Below are positions 11,916 through 23,697 of a stretch of DNA of 64,000 nucleotides, one piece after another. Within the stretch, counting starts at the first letter, position 1. Each line of letters opens with the position of its first letter. A program made the position numbers and the translations under genes. This stretch comes from Hsuehochloa calcarea. Its lineage: Eukaryota > Streptophyta > Magnoliopsida > Poales > Poaceae. The notes under the pieces are model-generated. The model saw nothing but the letters and a program-made list of their open reading frames with translations. It did not search any database and was not told the origin of the DNA. The stretch covers positions 29,787,662 through 29,851,661 of the forward strand of contig CM070604.1 of NCBI GenBank assembly GCA_036346395.1, read 5' to 3'.

Positions 11916-11928
11916 TGGTATCAGAGCC
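11916..11928 (+). other. Primer binding site, initiator Met tRNA type
   Basis: TGGTATCAGAGCC lies five bases after the LTR end. It is complementary to the 3' end of plant initiator tRNA-Met, the common primer in this lineage. The outer element carries the same site at 21451-21463 on the minus strand. Confidence 0.92.
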
Positions 11929-12792
11929 ATACTGACCGTAGTAACCCAAGCATGGTCGTCTTTTAGGATATTTTGGAAAATACTATTTTCAAAGTATCAA
12001 ATGATTTTTGAAAGCTTAAGGAATTCTCAGGTTTTATTCCTTACCTATCTTAGCTTTCTCCTCTCATCTCACTCTAATTTGAGTTTGAAAGTTGTTTTCC
12101 TCTCATCTCCTTTTCAAAGATAGTGTTATCGATTAAATGGGTTTTGGGAACCACTGAGTTTGGCAAATTGAAGTTCTTAGGGTTTTGAAGTTTCGGACTG
12201 AAGGTTTCGGCTAGAGGCTTGGATGCGAATCAACAAAGACGCTTCAATTTCAGACAAAGAAGCTCAATGGTTTCGATAGGACCACCGAGCTTGGCAAATT
12301 GAAGTGTGCCGATTTTGAAGTTTCTAGAATGGAAGGCTTGGTGGAAGCTTGATGCAAAATCGCTACAAAGACAACCTCAATTTCCTGACAAAGAAGCTCG
12401 ATGGTTTCTAATGGGGTAGAAAATGAGAGGATAATCAACTAAAACTTGTGAGGTTAAAAGTGTAAGATGTGGTACTAGTTAGCTATGTATCTAACACTAT
12501 TTTCACGATTGAACCTTGCTCATTAATAGTATTAGATCTTACCTTAATATTCTGATTTTTATCTTCTCAAACAATTACTCGCTCATTCAATACGGGTTAG
12601 TTGCATTGGGGAGTTGAGCTTTGGTTTTATGATTCCTTGCCGTTTTGGAGTCTTTTGTAAACCTGCCTAAGTTTATACACATCTTGGTTTTGGCTTTGGT
12701 TAGGGTGATATTCCATTCCCTAGTCGTTAGCTTTTCGCTTTCTTTCGCTTTTAATCTTTGAGTCTAGTTTTAACCAAAGTTTCTTGTAACAG

Positions 12793-13901
12793 ATGGCCGG
12801 GCGCACTCAGTAGCGCCAAGGCCACCACCGGTCGACGAGGATCTTCCTCCTCCTCCGACCATGGCCGAGGTCCTTCTTGGATCGAGCGCAACCGCAGAGA
12901 GGGCGGAGGGTCCTTCGGGCGCCATCACGCGCAACACTTCCGCCCTTTCCGGTGCTTCGTGATCCGGCAAGGGGTGGACACCACCGCGTGGGGACTTGCG
13001 GAGTTTCTTCGCACTCACCCCCTACGCTCTCCAGTCCGAGGACTCGCTTGACGCAGACGATCGGCCGTCGCCTCGTGGAGCGGAAGCTTCGATAGCGCAG
13101 CGCGGTGAGCACGAGAGGCGCTGCTTGCATCGCACCACCGGAGGGTGCGGCTTTGTCTTGGTGGGAGAGCTTTCGCCATGCACTGACGGCCACACCGTCA
13201 CTTGGGAGGAGTTCCAGATCGCCTTCCGCCGCTCTCATATTCCTTCCGCTTGATGAAGTCAAGAAGAAGGAATTCTTGTCGCTCGAGCAAGGGCGTTGCT
13301 CACCACGGAGTATCTTTACGAGTTCAACCATTTGGCTCGTTATGCTCGGAGGAGGTGGCCACCGATGAGGCCAAGCAAGAGAAGTTCAAGGATGGTTTGT
13401 CCGAGGAGCCGCAGGACAAGCTATCCATCGTTGACTTTCCGATTTCCGTGCCTTGGTGGACAAGGCCATCGTTCTTGAGCACGCGGAGAGCACTTGTGGA
13501 TTCCCGCAGCGCAAGTGGGAGGCCCACAAGTCCGCAGCCCGCCTCTTTCCGCTCGTGTTGGGCGCTCGGGTCCCGTCCTCCGCCTTCAAGACTTCCGAGG
13601 CCGTCAAGACTGTTCTCGCCCTTCGCAGTGTGCCCCAATCACGCACTGCGAGTCGGCCAGAGGCCTCCGCGACACCGGATGTCACTCGCTTCTTCTGCAA
13701 CAACAAGGGGCATTATGCGAACCAATGCCCCAAGAAGATAGAGCGACCCCTCGTCCTAATGGAGGACGCGGCCAGAGGTGGTTCTTCTCAGACTCGAAGA
13801 TAGTCCCTACTACCCAAGGCGTGGGTAGTGGTCGAGTCAACCTCATCTCAATGGAGGAGGCACAGGAGGCACCCGACGTTGTCCGGGTACGCTTTCGTTA
13901 A
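12793..13901 (+). pseudogene. Tekay gag of the nested element, frameshifted
   Basis: The start at 12793 gives MAGRT, as in the outer copy, but reaches a stop within a few codons because bases are missing. Readable parts in shifting frames include EGAALSWWESF (13105-13368), KKKEFLSLEQ, QEKFKDGLSEEP and, at about 13690-13735, a degenerate zinc knuckle (NNKGHYANQCPKK). Gag would form the particle that packages element RNA. The following segment (about 13780-13900) corresponds to the spacer before protease. The gene is broken by at least five small indels relative to the family. Confidence 0.75.
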
Positions 13902-14340
13902 CTCTTATCCTCGCTCTCGCTTTGTTTGATTCAGAGCATCTCATTCTTTTGTTTCGAATCTTTTCTCGCTATTAGTGAGCTCCTCTTTACTCCATTGTTG
14001 GTCCCATTGCTCATTCGCTCTCCGGGTTCGGAGTTGAGAGTCAACTGAGTGTAGGGATGTCCCAATTGAGATTGTGGGAGTAAGATTCTTCGCGAATCTT
14101 ATCCTCCTCCATTCAGCAAGTCTAGATGTAATTCTTGGTATGGATTGGCTGTCTCAGCATAAGGGACAAATCGATTGCGCCAAGAAGTGCGTATCTATCT
14201 AGTCTTTCGGAGAGCGAGTTCGCTTTTACAAGTCGCTAGGTCCGCATCTTTTCGAGCTTGAAGCGAAGTCCGCTCTAGATATTAGTAAAGTCCCCACAGT
14301 TCGTGACTTCATTGATGTCTTTCCTGAAGATCTTCCAGGG
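13902..14340 (+). pseudogene. Tekay protease region of the nested element, broken
   Basis: The protease segment reads LFDSEHL where the active site should read DSGA, because one G is missing after GATTCA (about 13927-13933). The outer element has exactly the same loss. Further on, ILGMDWLSQHKGQIDC is legible at about 14131-14180, then a stop at about 14200 and a stretch leading into the RT linker. The protease would mature the gag-pol polyprotein; this copy cannot as written. Confidence 0.7.
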
Positions 14341-14976
14341 ATGCCACCAGTTCGAGACCTCGAGTTTGTTATTGAGTTGGTTCCCGGTACTGCCCCGATT
14401 TCAAAGAGGCATTATCGGATGCCACCGAACGAGTTGGTGGAGTTGAAGAAGCAATTGAATGAGCTGCAAGAAAAAGGATTCATCCGCCCTAGCTCATCTC
14501 CGTGGGGTTGTCCGGCAATCTTCGTAAAGAAGAAAGACAATACTTTGCGCATGTGCGTTGATTACCGTCCGCTTAATGAGGTAACGGTAAAGAACAAGTA
14601 TCCATTGCCCCGCATTGATGATCTCTTTGATCAATTAACTGGAGCTCGAGTATTCTCCAAGATTGATTTGAGGATGGGATATCATCAAGTTCGGATACGA
14701 CCTGAGGATATTCCAAAGACGGCTTTCTCTACTCGCTACGGCTTGTATGAGTATACCGTCATATCATTTGGCTTAACCAATGCTCCCGCCTTGTTCATGA
14801 ACCTCATGAATTCGGTATTCATGGAGTATTTGGATAAGTTTGTCGTGGTCTTCATCGATGATATTCTTATCTATTCTAAGAACGATGAGGAACATGATGA
14901 GCATCTGAGGCTCGTGTTAGGCAAGCTTCGTGAGCACCAGCTGTATGCCAAGTTCAACAAGTGCGCGTTCGCTTGA
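14341..14976 (+). pseudogene. Tekay reverse transcriptase of the nested element
   Basis: This 211-residue frame holds most of the RT. Blocks in order are FIRPSSSPWGCPAIFVKKKD, MCVDYRPLNEVTVKNKYPLP, FSKIDLRMGYHQVRIRPED, FSTRYGLYEYTV, FGLTNAPALFMNLMN and the catalytic FIDDILIYSK. Both catalytic Asp residues are intact here, unlike in the outer copy. The frame begins after the protease tail and ends at KFNKCAFA, where one missing base breaks the link to RNase H. The RT itself looks sound; the polyprotein does not. Confidence 0.88.
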
Positions 14977-15640
14977 AGGAAGTGGCCTTCTTGGGTCATG
15001 TTCTTTCGGCGAGGCGAGCCGCTGACCCTAGCAAGGTCGGCGATGTTCTTTCATGGGTTCACCTTACTTGGTAACCGGCGCGGAGTTTTCTCGGTTAGCG
15101 GGATATTATCGCCGCTTTATCGAGAATTTCTCCAAGATCGCGGCCGATGACGGAGTTGCTCAAGAAGGACAAGAAGTTCTTGTGGTCCGATGCTTGTGAG
15201 GAAAGCTTCCAAGTACTCAAGAAGCGCTTGACCACCGCTCCCGCCCTTGTTCTTCCCGATATTCATCGGTTTCGATATCTTTTGCGATGCTTCTCGTCGA
15301 GGACTCGGTTGTGTCCTTATGCAAGAAGGCAAGGTAGTGGCCTATGCATCAAGGCAATTGAGACCTCATGAACTCAACTACCCTACCCATGACTTGGAAT
15401 TGGTCGCTGTGATTCATGCACTTAAGATTTGGCGACATTACCTAATCGGTGTCGCTGTGAAGTGTATTCGGATCACAAAAGCCTAAAGTATTTGTTCACC
15501 CAACCAGATCTGAACCTCAGGCAAAAGAGATGGTTGGAGTTGGTCAAAGATTATGACATGGGTATTCACTACCATCCGGGCAAGGCTAATGTCGTTGCCG
15601 ATGCGCTCAGTCGCAGAGCGCATTGCAATGCCTTGTTGCT
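14977..15640 (+). pseudogene. Tekay RNase H of the nested element, frameshifted
   Basis: Parts are read in three frames. MTELLKKDKKFLWSDACEES is at 15147, FCDASRRGLGCVLMQEGKV at about 15280, then VAYASRQLRPHELNYPTHD. After a shift the text continues EVYSDHKSLKYLFTQPDLN and HPGKANVVADALSRR up to about 15620. It degrades RNA in the RNA-DNA hybrid. The catalytic Asp of the first motif is readable (FCDAS). Breaks lie near 15060, 15280 and 15450. Confidence 0.78.
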
Positions 15641-16650
15641 CCAGGGATGTCAACCCACCCTTCTGGAGGAATTTCAGCGTCTCAACTTAGGTTTGGTTGA
15701 GCGTGGTTCCCTCGCTGCCTTGGTTGTGCAACCAACCTTGGTAGATCGGATTAAGGTCGCCAAAGAATCGGATGTTTGGAATAAGCCGCATCAAGGAAAA
15801 TGTCAAGAACGGAACAGCCAAGTGCTTCTCTGAGGATGAGCATGGTGTTGTAAGGTTCGGGCAACGCCTTGTGGTTCCAAAGGACATGGAATTGCGGAAT
15901 TTGATTCTTCGCGAAGCCCATGATTCGCCTTTGTCTATTCATCCCGGGGCCACAAAGATGTATCAAGATCTCCGTCAGAGATTTTGGTGGACCCGAATGA
16001 AGAGGGAGATTGCGAAGTTCGTTGCCGAGTGCGACGTGTGTCGTCGTGTCAAGGCCGAGCATCGGCGTCCAAAGAGCTTGCTTCACCTTTGCCTATTCCG
16101 AATGGAAGTGGATTCGATCGGGATGGACTTTATCACCGGTCCGCCCACGCCACAAAGGGAATGATGCTATCTGGGTAATTATTGATCGATTAACCAAAGT
16201 GGCACATTTTCTTCCACCAAGACCAAGCTTCGTGCCGATCGCCTAGCCGAGCTCTACGCCTCTCGATTGTAAGCTTGCATGGTGTGCCAAAGACGATCAT
16301 TTCGATCGTGGTTCACTATTTACCTCCGGTTTTGGAATGGTCCGCAAGAAGCTATGGGCACTCGTCTTTCTTTGATTCAAAGATATCATCCTCAAACCGA
16401 TGGCGGACCGAAAGAGTCAACCAAGTGTTGGAAGACATGTTCGTGCTTGTGTTCTCTCCTATGGAAAGAATTGGGAGAAATGCTTGCCATTTGCCGAAGT
16501 TTTCCTACAACAACGACTTCGTGCCGCCTCGGCATGTCACCTTCGAGGCCTTATACGGAGAAAGTGCGCGAACCCGTTGAATTGGTCTGAGACCGCGAAA
16601 GACCTTTCTTTGGCCCGACTCGATCAATGAGGCCGAGAGTCAAGTCCAAT
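15641..16650 (+). pseudogene. Tekay integrase zinc finger and core of the nested element, frameshifted
   Basis: The frame 15772-16164 carries the HHCC zinc finger (HDSPLSIH and CDVC) and GMDFITGP with the first catalytic Asp. The core continues in other frames: WVIIDRLTKVAHFLP (16180-16230), YHPQTDGGP (about 16385), and FEALYGES (16540). The segment with the second Asp (SDRG in the outer copy) lacks a base here and reads out of frame. The copy is inactive as written. Confidence 0.75.
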
Positions 16651-17146
16651 TTATTCGTGATCGTTTGCGCATACTCAATCCAGCAAAAGAGCTATGCGGA
16701 TCGCCGTCGTCGTGAATTGAGCTTTGAGCCCAATGACTTTGTGTATCTCAAAGTCTCTCCTTTGAAGGGTCATCGCGTTTGATGTCAAGGGCAAGTTAGC
16801 TCCTCGATATGTCGGTCCTTACCGTGTTATCGAGAAGAAAGGGGTCGTTGCCTATAAGTTGGAATTGCCAGCTGCACTTGAAGGGGTACATGATGTTTTC
16901 CATGTGTCCCAACTAAAGAAGTGTCTCCGTGTTCCAACTGAGGAAGCTCCGTTGGAAACTCTTGATGTTCAGGAAGATTTGACCTACAAGGAGCACCCTG
17001 TTCGCATCCTTGAAGAGGCTGAACGAAGGACGAGGAATCGTGCCATCAAGTTCCTTAAAGTTCGATGGTCGAATCATTCCGAGGATGAGGCTACTTGGGA
17101 AAGGGAAGATCGCCTCCGTGCGCACTATCCATCTTTCTTTCGCTGA
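16651..17146 (+). pseudogene. Tekay integrase C terminus and chromodomain-like tail of the nested element
   Basis: Readable text includes SFEPNDFVYLKVSPLKGH at about 16722-16775, a frame change near 16775, then VAYKLELPAALEGVHDVFH and, from 16859, the 95-residue frame ending YPSFFR. The tail KVRWSNHSEDEATWERED is chromodomain-like, as in the outer copy. This part normally guides integration. The stop at 17144-17146 precedes the polypurine tract by about 30 bases. Confidence 0.82.
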
Positions 17147-17177
17147 GTGAGCCAAATCTCGGGACGAGATTTTTGTA

Positions 17178-17190
17178 AGGGGGGGAGGTT
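17178..17190 (+). other. Polypurine tract of the nested Tekay element
   Basis: AAGGGGGGGAGG lies immediately before the 3' LTR. It is the standard plus-strand primer site and matches the tract at 2934-2951 on the minus strand. Confidence 0.85.
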
Positions 17191-17191
17191 T

Positions 17192-20100
17192 TGTAACATC
17201 CCAAATTGGGTTTATGTTTCAAATGTAATAAAAATGAGGATAAATTAAAACTTTTGCTACCTCATGTATTGTTACAATGTTTGAAACCTCTTTCTTTAAT
17301 TGGTGGAAATTCAAACTCCAAATTTCCCCAATTAAACTCAAGTCATAAACCTCCTCCATGAAAATCTTGTGCCCAATCTCTGGAAATAATTTTCTTTGGG
17401 CCTAGAGTTGATGTTTAACACCTCGAAATTATCTCATGATTTTTAGAAATTATTTGATAATTTTTGGAGGCAAGTCAAACTGGTCAAACCCCATTTTCCT
17501 CTCTTATGGAATTTCTGTAGAATAATTCAGTACATGAAAATCTCTGAAAATTTTATGGGAAGCTCCTCCTGCAGTCAGCAAGCTCCAGTTAAAATTTCAT
17601 AAATTTTGGAGTTTGTTTGCTACCCCAAATAATTCCTCAAAAATCAGATGTTTAAAACTCAAATTCTAACTGGTTTGCACTGTTCCTCGGGTTCGAACCG
17701 TACTCGGGCTCGAGCCACTTGACTCGGTCGGACCAACTAACCGCACCGGCGCGACACAGTCGAGCGCGGGAGTTGTGAACCGTTGGATCAAGATCGAACG
17801 GTCCATGATCAAGCGCGCGATTGAAACGCTGTGATCAAGCCGTTGCTTTCACCGTCCGATTAAAATCCAACGGCTCTGTCCTCTTCGTCTTCCTCTCGCT
17901 CGCGCCAGACTCGGCCGAGTCAACAGGGTGGCGTGCACAGTACCCTTCGGCAGAGCCAGTCGCGTCTCCCTTTTGGCCAACGGCTCGCGCATTAATTGCT
18001 CCGTCCGCCGCCGCCCCACGCCGTCTCCCTGCGGATTACACCTCGTCGCCCTCGGCCAACCTCAAAGACAAATGCACCACCATTTTTCTTCCCGTTGGCT
18101 CTTCCTTGCTCCTCCGCCTATAAGACTCCGCCAGTGGTTTCCTTATCCTCCTTTAAACACCCTCGAGCTCCAGTGTTGCTTCTAGTACACTAAGTGAGCT
18201 CCATTTCAAATTTTCTCTCGGCCGCCATTGTTGGAGCTCCGACCTCTTCGGTGAAAGCGGTGTTCCGGGCATTCTTTCTCCAAGCCTTTGCTTCCTCAGT
18301 TGCTTGGCATCCCGTGGAGTATTAACCCTCTGTTAATTTGGCTTTTGACAGAGGAGCAACAATTTCGACTTTCCCTTTTCGCCGAAATCGCCATTCTTCT
18401 TCGCCCGAGCTGCCTCGACTTTTCTCGGTGCATCCTTTGCGCCCAGGTAACCCTCTTTAGCCCCTAGTGGCCTGGCACCAGCTCCCGTGGACCGCAGCTG
18501 AGCCATTTGCTGTTTTCGTTTTCGTCACTTTGCGGTCACCTCGGTTCTCTCCGGCTGCGGCGTTCGACCACCTCATTAACGCCGCCGTACCATTGGGTGC
18601 GCAAGAGTATTAGGGACTCGTTTTAGCGTTTGCTCGCACCGCCGCGCCGAGCCGCCGGCGGCGAGCCGTTCTCCTCCGACATTTTTGCCGACGAAAGCGG
18701 ACGTTAGTTTGAACGGAGTCGTTGCGACCGTCGATCCTAAGATCTACGCCCAAGATTGCGCTGAAAATTGAATCCGACGCACGCGCCTTGATCCGCGAAC
18801 CGTTGGATCCAAGATCAACGGCGCAGATCGTAACGAACGTTCGACCACCGGACGCGGGTCAGTGAACCGTCGGATCCGGATCCACGGCTCTCGTCGCGCG
18901 TGAACGCTCGGACCACCGAACGCTCGGGCCATGTGAACCGTTGGATCCGGATCCAACGGTTGGCGCTTAAGGCTTCAGCGGCCCGCTGCGGCCATTGGGG
19001 CGCGACCGTCGGATCCGAGATCGACGCCTCGCTCGCCACGCTGTTTTGATTTACGAAATTCGAAAGGATTAATTTATCAACCGAAAAATGTGATAACTTG
19101 TAAAATGCATAACTAATTCATTTCAAATCCTTTTCGTTGATTCAAATTTTGTTGGTTATGTTTTTAACTCAACTTTAAGTTAAAAATGTTTCCAACCCCA
19201 GTATAGCTCAGAAAATTTTGCTAATGAATAGTAGCATTTTGATTTATAAAAGTGAGCAAAATTGTTTTGGTTATATCTTTGGCATTAAGAATCCAAATCA
19301 ATTGGTTCTTGTTGCTAAATTCATTATAAATCAAGACCTTGCTACTGTAAAAATTTTAGAATTTTTGGAGGAGTTTACTGTTGGGTCTTTGTATTTTATT
19401 CGTTCTTATCGGTTGCTTTTGCTTTCTCGTTAGGATCCAAGAGCACTTTCATAATATATTGATCCTCAAGCAACACCTTGACCCACAGCAAGCGTGCAAG
19501 ATATTTGATCATAAATGTCCCATTACTTTCAAAGTCTAATATCTTGTTTACAAATTATATGTATGCATTGCTTTTGTGTCCAATTATTTTTACCTGCTTA
19601 GAGGTAGCTATTCCTAATGCATTGTTGCCATGAAAATGTTATCCCCGCCACAACCATAAGTTATTATCATCATTTGTGAATTAGAGCCCGTGATTTAATT
19701 ATGCTCTTTTCTTGCCTTTGCGATGTCATGCTTAGAAATGCTTAGCTACCGGGTAGAATTGGGCGGTTATCGACTTAGTCGATGACCTTGATCACACAAA
19801 TCATTTTGTTTATTTTGGTTCAGCACCTTATGCTTTAGTTTTGTAAAACCGAAAATGAAACAAAATGATTTGACTTGGGCACAATGGCATGTTGGTGTGA
19901 TTGTTGGGTGTGACAAGGAAAGGTGCCTGTGTCCCTAAGGACCGAAAATGTTGCTTGCGCCATTGATCCAAGTACTTTTGCGTACTAACCACATGAGGGT
20001 TATATGGGACCCCTCTTGACCTAGTACTTTGGCGTGTGTTATCTCAGAGTCGCAGGAGGGGTTGTGTGTGTTGTGTGAAACATGATATGTGTTCTCGGTG

Positions 20101-21211
20101 TTCTTGTGTTGGGTGTGCGGTGGTGGAGATTCCTGTAGGCTCTCCACCTCGAGGAGCGTCGTAGTTGTCAAGGCTTTACAGGAAGGGTAGTTGACCGAGG
20201 CTTTACGATGACTCCGACACAACGTATGGGTTTCTATCCATACGGGCGGCTCGTGAATAATTCACAATATTGGAAATGTCTCGTAGGACTTAGCCGTGCC
20301 GGCATACCTAAGGAAGTGTGCTTAATAGCTTGGCAAAAAGGCGGTCTGACATGTGGGTAAGTTGGTACACCCTGCAGGGATAAAACTATTCAATAGCCTC
20401 GCCCTAGGTTATGGACACGCTTGGGGATTTCCATAAGATCTAGACTTCAACAACTGCTTTTGTTTTTAAAATTAAAACTTGACATGGTTGGCATGAATGG
20501 GTAATTCATGCTATTGTGGTGGCTATTGGGTTAGCCACTTCCAGGACTGTTTTACTGTTGTTGATACTTGATTACTACTGTTTTTATCAAATAAAATCAG
20601 ATTGCAAAATTGCTTTCAATCTATTACATTATTGCAAATAAAACTTGCTTTATGCTTAAAAATTTGAGTCCTAACTCGCTCCACTTAAATAAGCTTGCAT
20701 GTAGTTATTGCATAGATCTGTTATCATTCTTATATATCTTGCGTAGTACATTCAAAGTACTCACCCAGCTTTCTTTGGGTCGCTTTTGTTTGCAGAGGAA
20801 GAAGGTGAGCCCCAAGGGCCTCACTTTTGTGAGTTGTCTTTGTGGATTCGACGACTAGCTTGGCGGTCCTGGTCGGTTGCCTTGTGGGTTAAAGGCACAC
20901 CGATTGGCTCTTTTGTTTTATAGCCATCTTATGGCACTTTTGCTTCCGCTGTTAATTTCTTTATGTATTTGTCATTTGGCCGGTCGGCCTCTCTTTTGTA
21001 ATGACTATCCTTTATTAATATTATCATCTGGTTTGTTGTTTATGTTTCGGTTCTATGTGGATGAATGGAATTGATGCATGAACTTTGTAAAGAGGTGTGT
21101 ATACTGCACGCTGGGAAGTATACATGTCTCGAGTCTCGGATTATCTGATTTGTGATGCTAGGACCAAGTGGATGGTTAAGCATTACAAGCCGGATAAACC
21201 GGGGTCTCACA
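17192..21211 (+). repeat. 3' LTR of the nested Tekay element
   Basis: This is the repeat of 7877-11910 with the same termini. Its differences from the 5' LTR are mostly 1-3 base gains or losses in GC-rich stretches, for example around 17840-17875, 18000-18040, 18540-18600 and 18960-19040. AT-rich parts are nearly identical. Confidence 0.95.
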
Positions 21212-21216
21212 TTTGC
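21212..21216. repeat. Right target-site duplication TTTGC
   Basis: This is the partner of 7872-7876. The host leader sequence continues after it, which confirms the nested insertion. Confidence 0.92.
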
Positions 21217-21468
21217 CAAGCTCATTAGTTCCCAAAATCCAATTAAACAGTAACAACTATTTTGGAAGGAAGGAGAGGAAAAACAATTTCTGAAACTCAA
21301 ATTAGAGTAAGATCAGAGGAGAAAGCTAAGATAGGTAAGGAATAAAATCTGAGAATTCCTTAAGCTTTCATAAATCATTTGATACTTTGAAAATAAGGTT
21401 TTTCAAAATATCCTAAAAGACGACCAAGCTTGGGTTACTACGGTCAGTATGGCTCTGATACCAAACCT
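21217..21468 (-). other. Second half of the outer Tekay leader with primer binding site
   Basis: After the nested element the outer leader resumes. At 21451-21463 the minus strand reads TGGTATCAGAGCC, the Met tRNA primer site, five bases from the LTR at 21469. The leader otherwise resembles 11911-12160 of the nested copy in reverse. Confidence 0.85.
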
Positions 21469-23409
21469 TGTGAGACTCCGGTTTATCGGGCTTGTAATGC
21501 TTAACCATCCACTTGGTCCTAGCACCACAAATCAGATAATCCGAGACTCGAGACATGTATACTTCCCAGAAATGCAGTATACACACCTCTTTACAAAGTT
21601 CATGCATCAATTCCATTCATTCACATAGAACCGAAGCAAAACAACAACCAGAAGATAACATAAATAAAGGATAGTTATTACACAAGAGAGGCCGACCGGC
21701 CAAACACATACATAGACAAAAGAAATAAACAGCGGAAGCAAAAGTGCCATAAGATGGCCATAAACAAAAGAGCCGACCAGTGTGCCTTTAACCCACAAGG
21801 CAACCGACCGGACCGCCAAGCTAGTCGTCGAATCCACAGCATATTTCACAAAAGTGAGGCCCTTGGGGCTTACCTTCCTCCCCTGCAACAAAGAGGCCAG
21901 CAAAGCCGGGTGAGTACTTGGAATGTACTCACAAGACTTACGTGTAGAGTAACAGACCTGTACATATGCTACATGCAAGCTTATTTAAGTGGAGGTCAGA
22001 TGTTTCATTTTCAAGACAAAGCAATCTTTGTTTGCAATAATGTAATACATTTAAAAGCAAGTTAACAAAACTGTTTTTAATGTTCAAATAAACGTAAATG
22101 ACAACAATATAACAGTAGATAGGGAACAACAACACTCCTGGAAGTGACTAAACCCTTAGTCACCACAACAATAGCATGAATTACCCATTCATACCACCCA
22201 TGTCAAATTTTAATTTAAAAGGTTGAAGTCTAACTCTTGCAAAACCTAACCAAGCGTGTCCATAACCTAGGACGAGGCTATTCAATAGTTTTATCCTCGC
22301 AGGTGTACCACTGCACCCACACGCTGCATCGCCTTTTGCCAAGCTATTAAGCACACTTCCGTGGGTATGTTTAAGACGCTAAGTCCTACGAGACATTTCC
22401 AATATTGTGGATTACCCCACGAGCCGCCCGTATGGATAGAAACCCATACGTTGTGTCGGAGTCATCGTAAAGCCTCGGTCAACTACCCTTCCCGGGTAAA
22501 GCCTTGGACAACTACGATGCTCCTCGAGGTGGAGAGCCTACCCGGAATCTCCACCACCGCACACCCAACACAAGAACACAAGAACACATATCATGTTTCA
22601 CACAACACACACAAATTTCCCTCCCGCGACTGAGATAACCCACGCCAAAGTACTAAGTCAAGAGAGGTCCCATATCCCTCTCGCGTGGTTAGCACGCAAA
22701 AATGCTTGGAGAGTGTGACACAAGATGTTCGGTCCTTGTTGACTTAGGCAAGACACCCACAAACCCAATAACCCACCATTCGACCACTTACCCAAATCCA
22801 AATCAATTTTCTATTTTCAAATTTTGACTTTACAAAATAACCAAGCACAAGTGCTGGACATACTGGCATAATAAGTAAATGTGTGATCAAGATCATCGAC
22901 TACAATCGATGACCGCCCAGTACTGCCGAGTCTAAGCATCTCTAAGCAATTTCCAATCGGAATCTACTACGTGACAAGAGTCCATCCATCGAACTCCGAC
23001 CACAGCAAATAATCTAAGCTCATGGTAGTAGAGGATAAACAAGTCCTACAGATTATGCAACTATAGGATACTAACCATAATTTAACAACAAAATAGCAAA
23101 GCATACATACGAGTTGAAAACAATATATTAGACTTGAGAAATAATAGGATTAACATGATCAAACTGCTTGCCTGCTTGCTGTGGGTCAAGATGTTGCTGG
23201 GGATCAACAATATTCTCGATGTGCTCTTCGGATCCTAACGAGAAGGCGAAAAGCAACAGATAAGAACGAATAAAATGCAAAGACTCAACAGCAAACTTTC
23301 TCCAAATATTCTAAAAAATTTACAGTAGCAAGATACTGATTTATAAAGGATTTAGCAACAAGAACCAATTGATCTGGATTCTTAATGCCAAAGATACGAT
23401 CAAAAGAAG

Positions 23410-23697
23410 GTCTTACGACCTGGTAGTGGTCGTAGAAGAACAGACGACCACGACATAGTCGTAGCAAGTCTTACGACTAGATACAAGTCGTAGAAGAACT
23501 TACTACCGCGACATAGTCGTAGCAAGTCTTACGACTAGGTACAAGTCGTAGAAGAACTTATGCCCCTGACATAGCCGTAGTAAGACTTACGACTAGGTAA
23601 TAGTCGTAGGAGGACTTATGACCACGCCATAGTCGTAGTAAGACTTACGACTATGGGGGTGATTGTAGGAGAACTTACAATCACTCGGTAGGCCTCT
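23410..23697. repeat. Tandem array of 58-base units, right LTR copy
   Basis: This is the counterpart of 954-1243, with the same unit length and the same internal GTCGTA/TACGAC inverted repeats. A few substitutions distinguish the two arrays. Confidence 0.85.

Larger units (their letters stand above)
7877..21211 (+). mobile_element. Ty3/gypsy Tekay/Del-type LTR retrotransposon, nested complete copy
   Basis: A structurally complete element on the plus strand: 5' LTR 7877-11910, primer binding site, leader, gag, pol, polypurine tract, 3' LTR 17192-21211, flanked by TTTGC. It is inserted in the leader of a related minus-strand element. The internal region and the outermost LTR sequences resemble that element, but the middle of the LTR differs. 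The LTRs are about 4.0 kb each and differ mainly by small indels, which points to a fairly recent insertion. Gag and pol are broken by many 1-2 base indels. Confidence 0.95.
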
